Below, one piece after another: positions 1 through 13,199 of a stretch of 64,000 bases of DNA; within the stretch, counting starts at the first letter, position 1, and each line of letters starts with the position of its first letter. The notes under the pieces are model-generated. The model did no database searches. It was not told the DNA's origin and was given only the letters and a program-made list of their open reading frames with translations. Origin of the DNA: Atrichornis clamosus (taxonomy: Eukaryota; Chordata; Aves; Passeriformes; Menuridae). Both the position numbers and the translations under genes were made by a program. The stretch lies in the NCBI GenBank assembly GCA_013400975.1, contig WBMZ01010148.1:1-64000 (forward strand). The letters run 5' to 3'.

Positions 1-480
1 ACCGCCGGCTGGACACCCCCCCCCGGACCCCGGCACAGCCGCTGGGCGGGGGAAAAGCGCCGGCACAGCGCGCTCGCCGCACCGCAGGGGAGCCTCCTGC
101 CCGCCCCGCAACTTTCTCTTCTCCCGCGGAAAGTGGCTGTCGCTCTCCTGCTGCCTGCCCGACAGCTCCGCCACAAAACCTCGGGATTTCAGTAGCAGAA
201 AATAGCAGTAAGAATAAATAAAAAAAAAAAACCAAAAAAACACAACAAACCAACCACAAGGTGCTTCTGACGGGAGTTTGCACCAAAACGGGGCAGAGCG
301 GCCGGCCTGCGGAGGGGAGCATCTCCCCTTCCTCCCTCGGCCACGCCTTGGGGACCAGCGGTGCCCGCGCTCACTGGGCAGGGGTCCCTTGCCAGCTCTG
401 GCCGGGGGCATCCACGGCCACGCGGATCTAAGGCAGCCGAGCCCTCGAGCTCTGTGCACCCAAATCCGCTGTGTTTGGGT
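1..480. promoter_or_regulatory. CpG island, cut by the window edge
   Basis: Positions 1-180 hold about 20 CpG dinucleotides and 270-480 about 17 more, with high G+C. An A-rich run (about 215-250) separates the two halves. The rest of the intron is CpG-poor. Such an island inside an intron is often an alternative promoter or a developmental CpG-rich regulatory element. I see no TATA box or clear first exon, and the strand of any transcript cannot be told. Long open frames here are a side effect of high G+C. Confidence 0.5.
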
Positions 481-680
481 CTGTGGCACCTCTCAAACCA
501 TGGGGTACCCGGCGTCACCTCACTCAGAACAAGCTTCGCAAACTCTAAGGTGGGTGAGCTCAAAAAAATGCTTGTCCACGCTTCACTACCCAAACTCGAG
601 CCCCTGTCTGTGTGCTCTCTCTAACCCAGGGACTGCCACAGACTTGGTGCCCTATCTTGCTTTGCCCAAAAAAGCTCCCA

Positions 681-745
681 TCCATAGCATATCCTGAATT
701 GGATCCCACAATGATCATCGAGTCCAACGACTTCATCTCAGGCAG
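681..745 (-). mobile_element. CR1 LINE, short 3'-end fragment
   Basis: The plus strand carries the reverse complement of a CR1 3' end: ATCCTGAATTGGA, then CCCACAATGATCATCGAGTC. This resembles the common avian wording about a base-pair mismatch in six. The element is truncated and lacks any coding part. Confidence 0.65.
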
Positions 746-2050
746 CAATATTTGATAAAATCTCTCCCACTATTTCAGTTGTATTTTTTTTACATTTTCA
801 TAAGTTTCTGAAAACAAAAGTGATGCGAAGAGTAACTCCTCCGTTACTTTATGTGCAAGTACTGGAACAGATGGAAGATGCCCTACCCCATTCCCAGCAG
901 AACCTCCCGTTATTTGCAGGAGTCAGGGCTGTCAGACAATAGCCCCATTAGTGATGCTGCTGAAGAACCTCACAAGAAGCAAAGACAAAGAACCCAATTT
1001 ACTGACAACTTGTGATCTGATGTTAAATGGGATGCGATACAGATTGCTTTCCACCCTAAAGTGTTTTCGTGTCAGATAACAAATTTATTAATGGGATTTT
1101 TTTCAGGTCACAAAAATGTGACCCCACCCTCTTATGAATATTTAATAAGGGACTAAGGGCATCTTTTGCAAGACCCTAAATCTGCCAGAAACAGCCTACA
1201 TGAATCAGAAAGTGCCTGCCTCTTAAAGGGGCACGGACACCCCGAGCAGGTCAGCAGAGACAGGGCATGGGAACAGCTGGTATTGATACGTGTTATATCT
1301 GTGCAAAGTCAGGCACACACATACACACCCCCCACACACGCTGCGTGCTCAGCAGTAACATAAACCATAACGCATGCAACGAGCTAGTAATAATTATCAC
1401 CTGTGCTTAAGAGAAATCCTTCCTGTCCTGGACTTCAAAGTAATCTCGAGGAACTTGGATTGCTTTGTGAAATATATTACAGAATAACAGACTTAAACTT
1501 TTCAACAGTTTCTCTTGCGGACCACCTCCTCCTCCCTGCTGTATTTCTAAGAGCATTGCTGTGGCAGCATTCCCAATGGCTCCGACGGCCAAGGAGCAGC
1601 GTCAGGAAGGCTCTGAGCATTAACACACCCTGACCCTCTCTGCAGCCAAAATGAGGAGGGGGCTGCATGCCCAGGCAGTCTCTGCAGACCATTGGAGGAT
1701 GCTCTACAGACCCCACTTTGGAAAATCTTTTCATCTATCTTGTCTTCCTCAGCACAAACTTCTCACCCACACAAGCCTCAACCCTATTCTCACATCATCA
1801 ATTCTTATTTTCCAGCGTGGCCATATCCAGGCACACACAGCTCAACAGAAGGCCAGTGCCCTCCTTCCGCCCGGTCACTGACTGATCACACGCCTGGGAG
1901 CCAAGCTCTGCATTACTATATTTATAAGAAAAGGGGATTCTGTGAAGCCTACCACTTTGCTCAAGGCATTTCTCTTCTTTCCAGGGGCAAAGAAAAAGTG
2001 TAATGTGTCAATATAAGCCCAAGGCTGTGAGCTACACGCAAAGCAAAAGC
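746..2050. other. FOXP1 intron; AT-rich stretch with a short dyad
   Basis: No gene is seen. Positions about 950-1160 are AT-rich, free of repeats and have the look of conserved intronic DNA. They contain GGTCACA-AAAA-TGTGACC at 1106-1123. A short CA-rich run lies near 1316-1337. The remainder shows nothing distinctive. Confidence 0.5.
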
Positions 2051-2054
2051 ACAC

Positions 2055-2356
2055 TGCTGGCTCTGGCACTGACAATTCTCCCCAGCCGTGGGCAAGTCAC
2101 CAAGGAATTTCTGTGTTTTGTTTAGTTCTTTTTTAACGTCTCTGATGCTGAGGATGCCTCTTTCTCTGAGAGCACAGTCTGCCATGTTTCTGGCCTGGCT
2201 CTGGAGTGGCCTGCACCATTTCAAGGTAGTCAATGGCCTTGACATCTCTGCCTCCTCATCTGCAGAACGGGGATAATACGACTCATTTCAGGATCTTCTG
2301 TAGACCAGTATTTGCAAAACACTTCGAAAAATGAAAGGTGCTGTCTAAGCACTGAA
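2055..2356 (+). mobile_element. MIR-like CORE-SINE, decayed, with an internal insertion
   Basis: The 5' part reads CTGGCTCTGGCACTGAC and GTGGGCAAGTCACC. After about 110 unrelated bases the element resumes with CCTCATCTGCAGAACGGGGA, then TTTGCAAAACACTTC and AAAGGTGCTGTCTAAGCA. These match the middle and the tail of ancient MIR-type SINEs. The order and orientation are right for one copy on the plus strand, antisense to FOXP1. Confidence 0.7.
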
Positions 2357-4105
2357 TGCTGGCCACAGAACGTGCAAGCCGTATTTTTAAAGCGTTTTAT
2401 ACCCTTTCATATAAAAGCTTCATACCTGCAAGCTCAGCCAACATCTGCTGTGGGCTAAAAACTTCAGCCTTAGTAACGGAGATGGTAGCACTTGTTAAGT
2501 AAGGTCACCATGAAATATAATGCATTTCTAAGCCAGCAAAATATTTTAAAAGACCAAGAAGAACCATAAACTCCCACTTTAATTCCATTCAATTATGGAG
2601 AGTCATCACAGACAGAGACCATCAGACAGGGATGTTCAAAACAGAACACATAAAGTAATACATTAAAAATAACTGGGAGAGAGCATGGCAGGCTAGATGG
2701 TTATTTGGCACTCTGTGCCCATGGGATCTGATCCATATTAAGTGGTGGTGGTATCAATACGTAGGTGAAAGAAAATATTCACTGGACACTAAGCTCTAAG
2801 GTGCAAGGGAGAGGAACAGATTATGAATTATGATGAATACAGTGGAATAAATGTGGGTTTCGTGACATTATTTTACATGTACACTTTACTCACAGACTTT
2901 TGCAGGTACCTAACATGCAGAGACCATGCACTTGCCTACAGAAAAGCCTCAGCTGTCTGCAGGGCAGGGGAGAAAGAAAGAAAAGACATCCACAAAGTGC
3001 AACTTTCTCTAACCAAAGCCAACCTTCTCCAAATTAGGAAAATTTTATGTCTAGTCCCAATACAAGGCAATTTCTACCTAAGACAGCAATGCATCTGCAC
3101 TTGTCCTGTGGATGCTCCTCTGGGCAGGCACAGCCAAATAGGTCTCACTTTGCTCTCTGGCAGCTGGTGGTGGGCCAAATCCTGTGCCTCGCTTCCCAGA
3201 TACAAATTTGGGAATAATTCAGCTGAACTTTGGTGCCAGTGCTGCTGTGGCACAGAGGAGCCCACCCGCCCACCGGGGCCAGTGCCAAGCCTGGCAAAGG
3301 CAAGTGCCAAATGAGGCTGCTCAGCACTCGGACTAGAGCCACGGGCCGCTTTAAATGCAAGCTGCTGTTTGCAGTTCTGAGGGAAAAAGCCGTCTGGGAT
3401 ACTATTCCCACTCCTGGATCCCCAGGCCAATTTTTGTGGGGTTAAATCATATTTTCCTGTTTTGAGAATGCTTCATTTTCCCTTGTTGCTGTTTGAAAGA
3501 CCTACAAAAACAAATGGGGAAAACAACAGACTAAACAGGAAACAGTGAAACTTAGAACCCACAAAGCGCTGAGAAAAAAGGACAAAGTAAACATTTTTTT
3601 TTTGGTAATTTTTAATAATCTCAGCTAATGCCCTCATGGTAAAATACCCTCAGGCAGAAAAGTGCTTTTTAGGCCGATGGTGTCTAACAAAATAGAACAC
3701 CAAAGCAATTAACATTTCAGTAATCCTTGTGTCTCTGTTGCTCTTCTTTTTTTTATGTGAAACTGTCATTTTCCTTACTGGCCTTGCAAATTCTGCATGA
3801 ACAAGGCTCTTTAAATCCCCTCAGTGTTGTACAATGGTTTAAATTTCACTTCATGGCATGCTTTAAATTACCATTCACATCTTCATTTAATGCATCATTT
3901 TATAATGCCACTGTTACTAGTTAATTTATATATACACAGCAGGATGTGTCAACATTCAGGTGAGTTATGAATATGATTGTGCAGGAGTTATGGAAGACAT
4001 TTCAGCAAAATTATGGTTCCCTCTAAACATAAAAATATTAATAATGAATCAAACATCACAGGTAAACAACAAATTTTATATAATTGCTCCCCCCCATGCT
4101 TCTAG

Positions 4106-4124
4106 ATAAATAAATAAATAAAAA
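4106..4124 (+). repeat. (TAAA)n microsatellite
   Basis: Four to five copies of ATAA/TAAA lie in AT-rich intron. Confidence 0.9.
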
Positions 4125-4995
4125 TGGCAACGTTTTTGCTCTGCATTCATATTTGATTGATCTTAATAAATTGCCATCTCCTTTCTTAATAAACTGTAAT
4201 CTCTTGTTTCCGCCACAAAGTAAAATTTATTAGCACACTCTTCTACCAGCAGGTCTGCATCACTCACAGCACAGTGTGCAAATTGTTCCAAGTATGCTTG
4301 GGCATTATTCATAATTTATTTTTCTGCCCCAAAGTACACAATATATTGAGAGGTAATCACCACTAACTGTTCTCAGTTACTTTCCTTAATTATGTGAGAT
4401 GACATTTATGTCACGTTCAGTAGAGGAAAAGCTGCAGTTTCCACTAAAAGTCCATTTTTTTGCCATGGGTTGAATCACAGTGTTCACACAGAGAAAACCT
4501 TCTTAGGACAGGAAAGACTGGAGGTGGTATCTGGTAGGAGATGGCAACACCTCCACTTGAAAAGAACAAGCCCTGTCTACCAAAATAACCCACTGGGCAT
4601 GACAACAGCGATGGCTCCGAGAGGAAAAGTAGGTGTTTTGTCGTGATGTTAAAGTTGCCATGGTAAGAAAAAAACCACAGAATGAAACATCAACAAAACA
4701 AATGTCAATCAAACACATTTTTGCCTGTTAAGTATTAACCAGTGAACTCCTGGCCACCCCAGATCATCTGCCCACTGTCGCAGTGCAGGCAGGCGGGTGC
4801 TGCCGGCTGGAGCCTCCCCAGGGTCCCCAGCTGGGCATTTTGGGGTGGATCACCCCAGCTTGGGGCTGGTGTGGAATGAAGTGCTGGAAGCACTGCCCTC
4901 TCCTGGTAATCTGTCTCTGTCATCAGGAGACTTAATGCTTCACCCACAAAGGATCCCCTTTAAAAACCCAGGTCTGCTTCCACAACAACCCACGT

Positions 4996-5024
4996 ACACA
5001 CACACACACCTACGCACACGCACG
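4996..5024 (+). repeat. (CA)n microsatellite, imperfect
   Basis: Seven uninterrupted AC units are followed by a degenerate extension, CTACGCACACGCACG. Confidence 0.9.
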
Positions 5025-5400
5025 TATCACCAGAGAGATAAATTAAAATAAAATGAATTACAGGTCCCTTTAGGTAAAAACACCTATCAGATCATTGTGC
5101 TCACAGTCCAGGAGCGCTGAGATCTGCTCCTGTGAGAACACCCTCTATCACCACTGGGCACTGCCGTTCTTCACTCTCTCTGTTGGGAATGCACATCAGA
5201 GCATTTTCAGTAAAATAACTTCTTAGCAGTAATGGGCCACTGTTCCCATTTCAGTGGTCCCCAAGGTTTCATGATACAATTTATTTATCTGGCTCAATAG
5301 TTCCAAGTTTTCCTCCAATATTCAAAACCTATTTTTAATTTTTAGCTTTTTCTCTTCTTTAAAAAGCTAAACGGTTAAGTTGGTACATGCAACAAAATCA

Positions 5401-8099
5401 ATTGTTTCCTAAGGAGATGTTTAGTTGACAGCCCTCGTGGTTAGACAGCAGCACACAGAAAAGCTGCAACACTGCTGGTGCTACACAGAGACGGAGTTTG
5501 GAAGAGGCACTGGGATCTCTGCTCCTGCTAGGAAAAGCACCATGGCTCCAGGAAGCAAATGCACCTCCAAAATACCAAAAAGTGCACAACACTGCAATTT
5601 GCAAAGCTGGCAAACAGTGCTAAAGCCAAGAAGACTTACTGCAGGCAGGAGGACACAGAGGAGTCCCCCAAAACGACCTCTAGTTGTCACACCACATGCA
5701 AGATGTGTTCGCTGCAAGGCAGCAGAATTACCAGGAGGAGCAACTACAGGTTACTATCCCAGGTTCCACTGTATAGGGACAAAAAGCTTTTTAGGAAGCG
5801 GGGCATGGTGAGGGAGGTGTCCTCATGATCACCACCCTGGGATGCACACAGTGTGCTTCTTCTCCTCCTTGCTCTCTCTGGGTCAGGAGCATCCCCTCAT
5901 TCAGCCTGGCAGGATGGGGAATGGGAAGGGAGGAGGAACTGCTGTTGTGTTGGGAAAACAAGCCCCTCATGTTGCAGGGCAGGAGAAGACCCAGCCTGGG
6001 CACAGCCATTCCCTGGCCTTCGGCCATGTCAGTCATTTTGGTGGTGCACATCTGGTTTCACATGGACGAGAAACAGGCAGCCATGCTGCCTAAGCAAACA
6101 CCCCAACCACAGGACTTTGCTCTCGGATCCCTTGGGGTCATCCGACCGGCTCAGAGTCCTTTGTGCATCAGTAAGCAGGGCTCACTGTGTGCTCTGGGCT
6201 TCTCCTTTGTACCTCCACTCCGGCCCTTCACAGCGCAATGCCACGACCCATCACTTCATTCCAAATAAACAGGCCCGAACTGAACTCAAGGACAGGATCC
6301 TCCCCTCGCCTTCTCCAGACAAATGCAGCTCCTGTCTGCGTGCAAGGGTTATCACCCACCAACATTTCCTATCCAAATCTGGCTGCTGCTTATTCCAATC
6401 CTTTCCCCCAGCCACTCCCAGCCACAAGAAAAGAGACGGTGCTGAGAGGCAGCAGGTCTTGGAGCTGGGAGGGGATGTGCTGTGGCAGCCAGGACCTGCT
6501 CCTTTGCCGGACCCATCATGGCAAAGGGTGAACAAGCAAATAAAGGAATTTATCTGTGATCCCTTAAAGAAAAAAAAATTGGCTTCCCGTACCGTTAGAA
6601 ATCCCTCAAATGAGTCTAAAGATTTGGGGTTGGAGAAGTGCAAACTTGTTGTAAAGTGTAACAACTGAGGAATACTACAAAAATTCATCTCTGGAAGGAG
6701 CCACCAATTCTCTGCCCTTAAACACAGCTGCTTCTGGGGTGGATGGTGGCAGCAACTTCACCATACAGAGCCCTGAAGGAATTCAGGACACCTGAGGCAC
6801 CAAATCCTTCACTCGAATGAAATTGCAGGGTGATTAAGCAGAGAGAATGTAACTATCCAAACTGTAATTTGGCCAGTACAATGGATCTAACACCCCTATT
6901 CTTGGGAGGAAAAAAAAATAAGTACTGTATTTGAAGTTCAAAATCTAATTAACTATTTGAGAAAAAGAATTCTGTTTTTAAAAGAAAATTCCTAACAATA
7001 TAAAGAGAATTAAAGCCAAAGTTTTTGAAGAACCGCATAAAATGGTATGAAAAAGTATGATATTGTAATAATAGGAATGACTGGATTTGCTCAAATGTTC
7101 CTTATACCTTATAATACAAGAATAAAATACAGTGTAAATCCTTCTATCTACGTAAGTTCCCTGTACAGAAAAATCTCTCCTTTAATAGGTTTACACCTTT
7201 AACATGTATTAGTTTGGAAAAGTCCTAGGGTATAATTACACATCTTGGCTTGGCACATTAATAGCTGTTCCCTTCATTTACTGATTTCTTTTACTGGTCA
7301 ATTTGCTATTTTACTACATTGCTCTTACAGCTCGGCTTCCCCCCTGCGCTGGGAAGGACACAGGGGCTGAGCTGGCCATGGGCTGTGTGTGCTGCCTTGG
7401 GGAGGTGGCTGTTGATGCCTCGATCCCAGCCATCTGCACGCACGATGCTCGTCAGGGATGCGGCATTTGCATCCGCGCGTGCCAGCAATGCACGGGTCAC
7501 AGGCAGAAGGAAGTGGAACTGCCCTCACTCACAGGAAAATCTGTGCAGAAATACAGCCTACAGGCCCAGGAGAGAATGAGCCAAGCAGGGCTTCTCCAGG
7601 GCTTTGTGCCACCTTGCTGGTCACATCTCCCTCCAGTGCCCCACAGAGCTGCACTCGCTGCTGCCCAGGCTCCTGGCCCCTCGTTCCTGCCCAAGGCGTT
7701 TCCTCCCAAATCCCCTCTGCCGCCTTTCATTCCTCAATTTCTTCTTCCAGGCTTTCCCTGTTGTCGCAAATTCTGCTCTCTGCTCCCCTGGAGCTCCATC
7801 CCCGTTGCTCTTCACCTTCTTTCTCCCTGTGGCTTGAGAGACCTGGAGAGATGCTCACCTGGGACAGGATGCTCAGCCCGCTCCATCACACACCTGGGAA
7901 AGCACCATTTCCCCATGATGGAGAAATGACACACCTAAGGATCTATGCAACCAGTCTCCACAGGTTCCTTTGCAACTCTCAGCTCCAAGCTCACAGCGAA
8001 GCTGGCATTTGCTAAGCCTCTGTCCAGCTTCTACAGGCTTTTCAACAGTTTAAGGGTTTTCTTGTGTTATAGCAGAGCCATTCAGTTAATGGCTTCTCA
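5401..8099. other. FOXP1 intron, no recognisable element
   Basis: A G+C-richer part (5400-6670) is by chance poor in stop codons on both strands and gives several overlapping open frames. None has an ATG start together with a protein-like composition. Positions 6880-7320 are AT-rich with no motif I can name. Positions 7320-8000 are again G+C-richer and featureless. Confidence 0.5.
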
Positions 8100-8420
8100 G
8101 CACTGCCATTATAAACCAGAGCTGCTCAGGTGTTTATTACTCAGCTTTAAAAATTGGCTCTATGCTGAAATTTGGCAAATGAAGTGTCAGCCTAGGAGAA
8201 AATTTTATTTTTTGCCAATTTTGTATTCTAAAAAAAAAAAGTGACCCCGTTTTGGCCTCCATAAAAACACAGCTTTTGCTGCCTCGGTGACACTGGTGAA
8301 GTAACAAGTCAATATTGTAATAGTGCCAGCAGAGCTGAGTGATTTAATGCCTAAAATTGCTTTGAAGGTGAAGAGTGCTATTGAGCTGCTAATTATTAAC
8401 TATTATTACTGATCCTGCCA
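8100..8420. promoter_or_regulatory. Candidate conserved non-coding element
   Basis: This stretch is repeat-free and has evenly mixed AT-rich sequence with several TAAT/ATTA cores, for example GCTAATTATTAACTATTATT near 8388. Such stretches within FOXP-family introns are often deeply conserved enhancers. The call is from appearance only. Confidence 0.3.
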
Positions 8421-9606
8421 CACAACAAAGATGCAAACAGAAAACAAAGGGAGTATGAGACATTATTGGGAAAATAAGGTGGAATCGAAATGAGGGTCCA
8501 GCACTGAACACAGAGAAGCTGGAAAACAAGAGTCAGGAGTATTGGCAGGGTGGGATCCTCCAGCCAACGCAAGAAGAATGAACTGGTATGGAAATATTAT
8601 TTTTCGTTTTCCAGAACGGTATTTCAAACACAAATAAAATACAAATGACACAGTGTAGCTTGCTCCATGCCAAAGCTAGCAACAATGTCGGATCAAAATC
8701 AGCTCTAAACCAAGCAGAACTGAGGTCAGTAGGAACCTCATATTGCTCAGCCGAAGCCAAGAGAAACTTTGCCATTTAATCCAGTGTGTAGGAGACAGAG
8801 CCCTGAAGGTGCTGAGGACAGGTGACCTTGCCTTGGCTGCCCAGCCGTCAGGCATCGACATAAAAATGAGCTGGGAATTTCAAACCCCAAAGACTTAACA
8901 TCCTCCAAATCTTCAGGATCCTTTCAAATCCCGTATGTGCAGGAATAGCAGCACCTGCACCACACACCCCAAAATGTGACCTAGGCTGATCCAGCTTGGC
9001 TGCACAGAGGGGAAGGTAAGTGATCTCCACTCTGAACATCTCCAGCCACTCACCCCACTGTGCAGCCAAGCTGCTCTCAATGATGAGCATTTTCTTCTTT
9101 GGGGGAAGAGTGAGGACCAGGAGGAGAGGGAGGCCAGGGCACGCTGCCATTTGGAATGTGCTGTACCAAAGCAGCCGTGAAAACTTATCGGGGCTGCTTT
9201 CAAACACAGTAAAAAAGAAAAAAAAAAAAACCCCAATTTATCTTTCTGGAAACTTTCTGCTTGTCTAAGTGGCAGCTATTTAAATACAATTAACAAGCAA
9301 ATGATTTTAAAATTACAATACATTTAGTAAGGCAGCATCACAAACAATTTGCATCTCATTAAAGTGTTTGAAGCTGCAGAATGAACCTCCCAAAAGGGCT
9401 GCACATCAAGTGGGAAACCCAGACACAGCCAACACCTCCTGCACCATCCTCTGACACCGGACACACGCTGGGAGGACAGCGGAGAGGGGGGGCTCAGTGT
9501 CCAGCTCAGCCCCTGGCTGGGCCACCCCCATGGGGAGTTCTGGCCACTGCTCCCAGCACAAGGACAGATGCCACAAGCCACAGCCTTGCTGGAAGTGGGT
9601 GTAAAA
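8421..9606. other. FOXP1 intron, no recognisable element
   Basis: Ordinary intronic sequence with an A-rich run at about 9211-9230. Nothing else is seen. Confidence 0.5.
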
Positions 9607-9651
9607 GGAGGAAGGAAGGAAGGAAGAGGGTGTGTGTGTGCGTGTGTGCAT
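9607..9651 (+). repeat. Compound (GGAA)n / (GT)n microsatellite
   Basis: GGAA repeats at 9607-9627 are followed by about eleven GT units with a C interruption at 9630-9651. Confidence 0.9.
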
Positions 9652-9659
9652 GTGGGATG

Positions 9660-9930
9660 GGCACTTTTTAATATACATTCATGAACAAAGAGTTTAAAGA
9701 GATTTCAAGCTATTTACTCAGCTCTATATATAATTAAAAGTTTATAGATTACACCGCCACAAACCTTCCGAGATTGCTGCCGGGTTTGGACACACGTTAA
9801 TTCCCACGAGTCTCCTGCAGAACAATCCCATACCAACGTGTTCAGCAGGAAAAGCCTCAAAGAAGTAACAGTTTTAAATGCTTCCAATTCACTTTCAACT
9901 GTGATTTACTGTGGTGGCTCCATTTAACAC
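9660..9930. promoter_or_regulatory. Candidate conserved non-coding element
   Basis: This AT-rich, repeat-free stretch contains ATATAATTAAAAG and CACGTTAATTCCC, with scattered CpGs in otherwise CpG-poor intron. It resembles a conserved regulatory element; no alignment was run. Confidence 0.3.
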
Positions 9931-12900
9931 GGAGGATTCAGGAGCACTTCCCAGATCACACATCACCTCCCCACGTGCCTTTGGCTTCCTTTAGAAAATC
10001 AGGCTGCCGCACCAAGCCCTGCCTGGATCCATTCTAGGATGCAGGTTTTGTTCCATATGGATACCTGTGTGGGCCAGGGCTGCTGGTTTTGCTATCAGCA
10101 TAGCTCCTGCCATACAAGACCCTTCTGTTGTAGCCCAAGGAGGGGAGTGATCCGGCAGGAGGCTGATGGAAAGCCACTGCTGGTGGGAGGGATGGAATAT
10201 ACACAGTAACTCTACAGGTGATGCATGAACAAATTCCCAGATGAATGAGGAATGTAGCCTTAATTTCAATTATCAGAAGACTTGAAGGATGTCCACGAGA
10301 GAGGATGCTCCTGAATAAGTCACAGTCACTTCTCACAATCAGCCTCAAGTGCTGACACTGCCAGCACTGACCTACGCTCCAGCCACACCTTTAATCCAAA
10401 AGCTTGCTCCAAACTACTGCACAAACTGAAAAGGCACAAACAATACCTTCCCCAGAGTTCAGCACAAGTTCTGAAACAACCTTTCACTTGCTGTGCCTCC
10501 AGCTCCACAGGCTGTGGAGCTGCATGTGACAGTTGTTTAACGCTGCGCAGCACAGTTATACACAACGCTGGCAGGGGAGAGCGAGGGAAGAGTTTACAAT
10601 TGAATCTGCAGAGGAAATTCGGCTAAGTTGAATTACCCATTTGGAAGCTGGCCAAGGGCTGGGACTACTCCCAGAAGAAGTGACCGGTTTTGCTGGTCCT
10701 TTGAAAGGCAGCACCTCTGAGCTGCCCGTGGCTCTCGCTCGCTGCTCCTAAAAGAGCAGGGCCAGCCACATCCTCTGTGCTGCTCCCGGCAGGGAAGCTT
10801 TCCGGGGATCCAGGGGTCTTGTCCTGCTCCTGCAAGACCTGTCAGTGGTGATGAGGGGCTGGGGGCACTCCTGCCCTGCGGTGCCTCTGCAAGGGGGGCA
10901 GCAGCTGGAGCCTGGGAAGCCCAGTAAGAAGTGAGATGGAAAAAAGAACTAATAATAAATGAAAAACCACAGGTAAAAGCAAACCAGTCATCATCAGGTG
11001 CATGTCACCGTTCTGGGTACAGCACACCAGAGAAGCTCCAGAGCCCTTTGGGTGGTTCCCAGGTCACTCCATCCTTGTGTCGTCACGACCAGCATGTGTC
11101 ACCCCAAAGCTTCCTGCCCAGAGATGCCACCAACTATTGACACAGGCCTCGTGTGCTTCTTTTTCAGACCTGTGGTTTTGTAGTTTGTCAAAACAGGATA
11201 CTATTTAAATTTAAAATGTTGCGATTTAAACAAAGGTGAAATAGTTACTGCTGTTTTAGCAACCAGACGTCAGGCTCTGCTCATGCACACACATTTTTTT
11301 TGTTTTTAAAAGACCTCAGTCTGCGTTTGCCAGCACGCTCTCCCTGCAAACCTGGATGCAAAGACAAGTGCCTAAGCAAAACAACGATCACTTTCTATGA
11401 ATTACTGAACATGTGTAATTCATTTATCTGTAATATTGTGCTAAACTCAGCTCCAATTAAACAAACGAAAACACCTGCTTAGCACACATAGATCTTTCCA
11501 TACCTCAGGGGAAGACACATCAGTGTGCTCTGTAGTACAATCTGGCTCAGAAGCCTACACTAACAATGCAAAGTTGGGATTTTTCTTTTTTTCTTAAGTG
11601 CACACAGGCAAGGAGATAAAAAAAATACAGACAGTGAGATTCTGGGGATGAAGTATTTGTGTTTGGTATTTCTATCTTTAGCACGTGCAGTTCTGTAATA
11701 TTTAAGTGCTCACAGGGGGCTTCTCATGGGCAGCTGCACCTGAGGGCATGCATCACTCCAGGGAAAAAGTGGGATAATGAAAACTTTAAAACACACAAAA
11801 CTGGCCCCAGATATTATGATACAGTAAAACTACCAAAGAGACCTCGTGTTGACAAATTTATTGAGCTTGGGAGAAGACCTTTTCTTTTCTTGTTCTGCTT
11901 ATGGACCACAGGCACCCAGCAGTGCCATGGGACATCCCTGTTGTCCCCCCACACCAAGGGGTTGGAAGCACATCGGAGTAACACACTGAACAGTGCCACA
12001 CCAGCTCGGGGGCTGAGGCAGCAGAAACCAGACACAGCCTCATCTCACACACGTTTTGAACCGAGGGAGGGGTGTCCCTTTGGGGGTGCCTTGGAAAGAA
12101 GGGTGCCACGGTTGGTTTGGGAGCCCCAGGTGCTTGGCCGGGTGCAGCAGCCGCCATCAGCAGAGCCTGCAGCCTGCCAGATCCCCTACACTTAACTCAT
12201 TTCCTATTCTTTACTCACTGCCTGCAGACAATAAGCTGTCAATCAGATCCTCACAAGAACATTTACCATTATCTTCTCTCTCCTGTACCTCAGCATGGCC
12301 TCGTACGAACGGCTCCATCCCAAACTGTTCACGCATGAGCCATTTGCAACTCTTCTATCGCCAAAACAGCCTTGACTCGAGAGGCAGGTTAGGAAATTGA
12401 ATTTCCTCATGTTTTCAAATAAAAGTACTGCAGTGGTGAAGCACAGAAGCAAAAGAACAGGCTTCCTACAGGTGTGAGGCAAAAGCAACCAGGAATGGAA
12501 ATACTGCCCTAGCGATTATTACAGCAACCTGGGCAAAGACTAAGACTGTCTGCTGGGGTTTTTTAGTTTTTTTCAGTTTTCAGCAAAATCGAAGTTACAA
12601 ACTGAAAGCATTTTTTTTCTATTATTTTTGTTTTTTCTTCCCCTTTTTTAAATTTAGGACAGGGTGGCCCCCTCCGCTAGCTCCTGCAGAATTAGCAACA
12701 AACCACCACTACAATTTTGCAGCTGGCCCTGTGTCCATTGCTGGGCTCTCCCAGAAGAAATGAGTTTGTTTTTCCTCTGGGTAGACACAGCTGAGTGAAG
12801 GACTCAAAATGAGCACACTTTCCAAGTAAAAAATAATGCTGATGCAAGTCATAACCATACCTTCCCTTGTAGTGGCAGTTGCTGACAACGTGATTTAAAA

Positions 12901-13199
12901 ATATCTGAACTATGTTCTGCATGATGTTAATGCTCCTATTCCAGAGAGAAACTCCCAATACCTTTGGGGCACTTTCCAAACACTGAAGCCTGAGAAACTG
13001 TCCAGGATGGGCCCATTCCTAATAGCCCTGAAATCATTGCCATTGCTAAATTAGGACAAAATCAGTACAGTCATCATTCACTGCACTGTGACTTCACTGA
13101 TTTTCTGCTCCACTGTCCGCTCAAGGGTCAGGGTGGTTAACAGCAAGGAGATATTCCCTCTCCTATTAATTGATCTGGACACATCTTTGATGGCTGTCA
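9931..13199. other. FOXP1 intron, no recognisable element
   Basis: Mixed-composition intron. Positions 11200-11480 are AT-rich. Open frames of up to 178 codons (11659-12195) have no protein-like features. No repeat family is recognised. Confidence 0.5.

Larger units (their letters stand above)
2357..5400. other. FOXP1 intron; AT-rich, conserved-looking part at 3560-4420
   Basis: No gene is seen. About 3560-4420 is very AT-rich with many TAAT/ATTA homeodomain cores and a forkhead-like GTAAACA at 4072-4078. This is typical of conserved intronic DNA in developmental genes, though no alignment was possible. The rest, including 4740-5000 with higher G+C, shows nothing recognisable. Confidence 0.4.

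Noticed and set aside
4072..4078. Forkhead site GTAAACA, suggesting autoregulation by FOXP1
   Set aside because: Several such 7-mers occur in the window (for example near 14461, 39146 and 41135), about as expected by chance in AT-rich DNA.
5853..6668. 271-codon open frame with an apparent signal peptide (MLLLLLALSG)
   Set aside because: The first codon is GTG, not ATG, so the leader is an artefact. The composition is rich in C, W, S and P as in translated non-coding DNA, and other frames here are also open.
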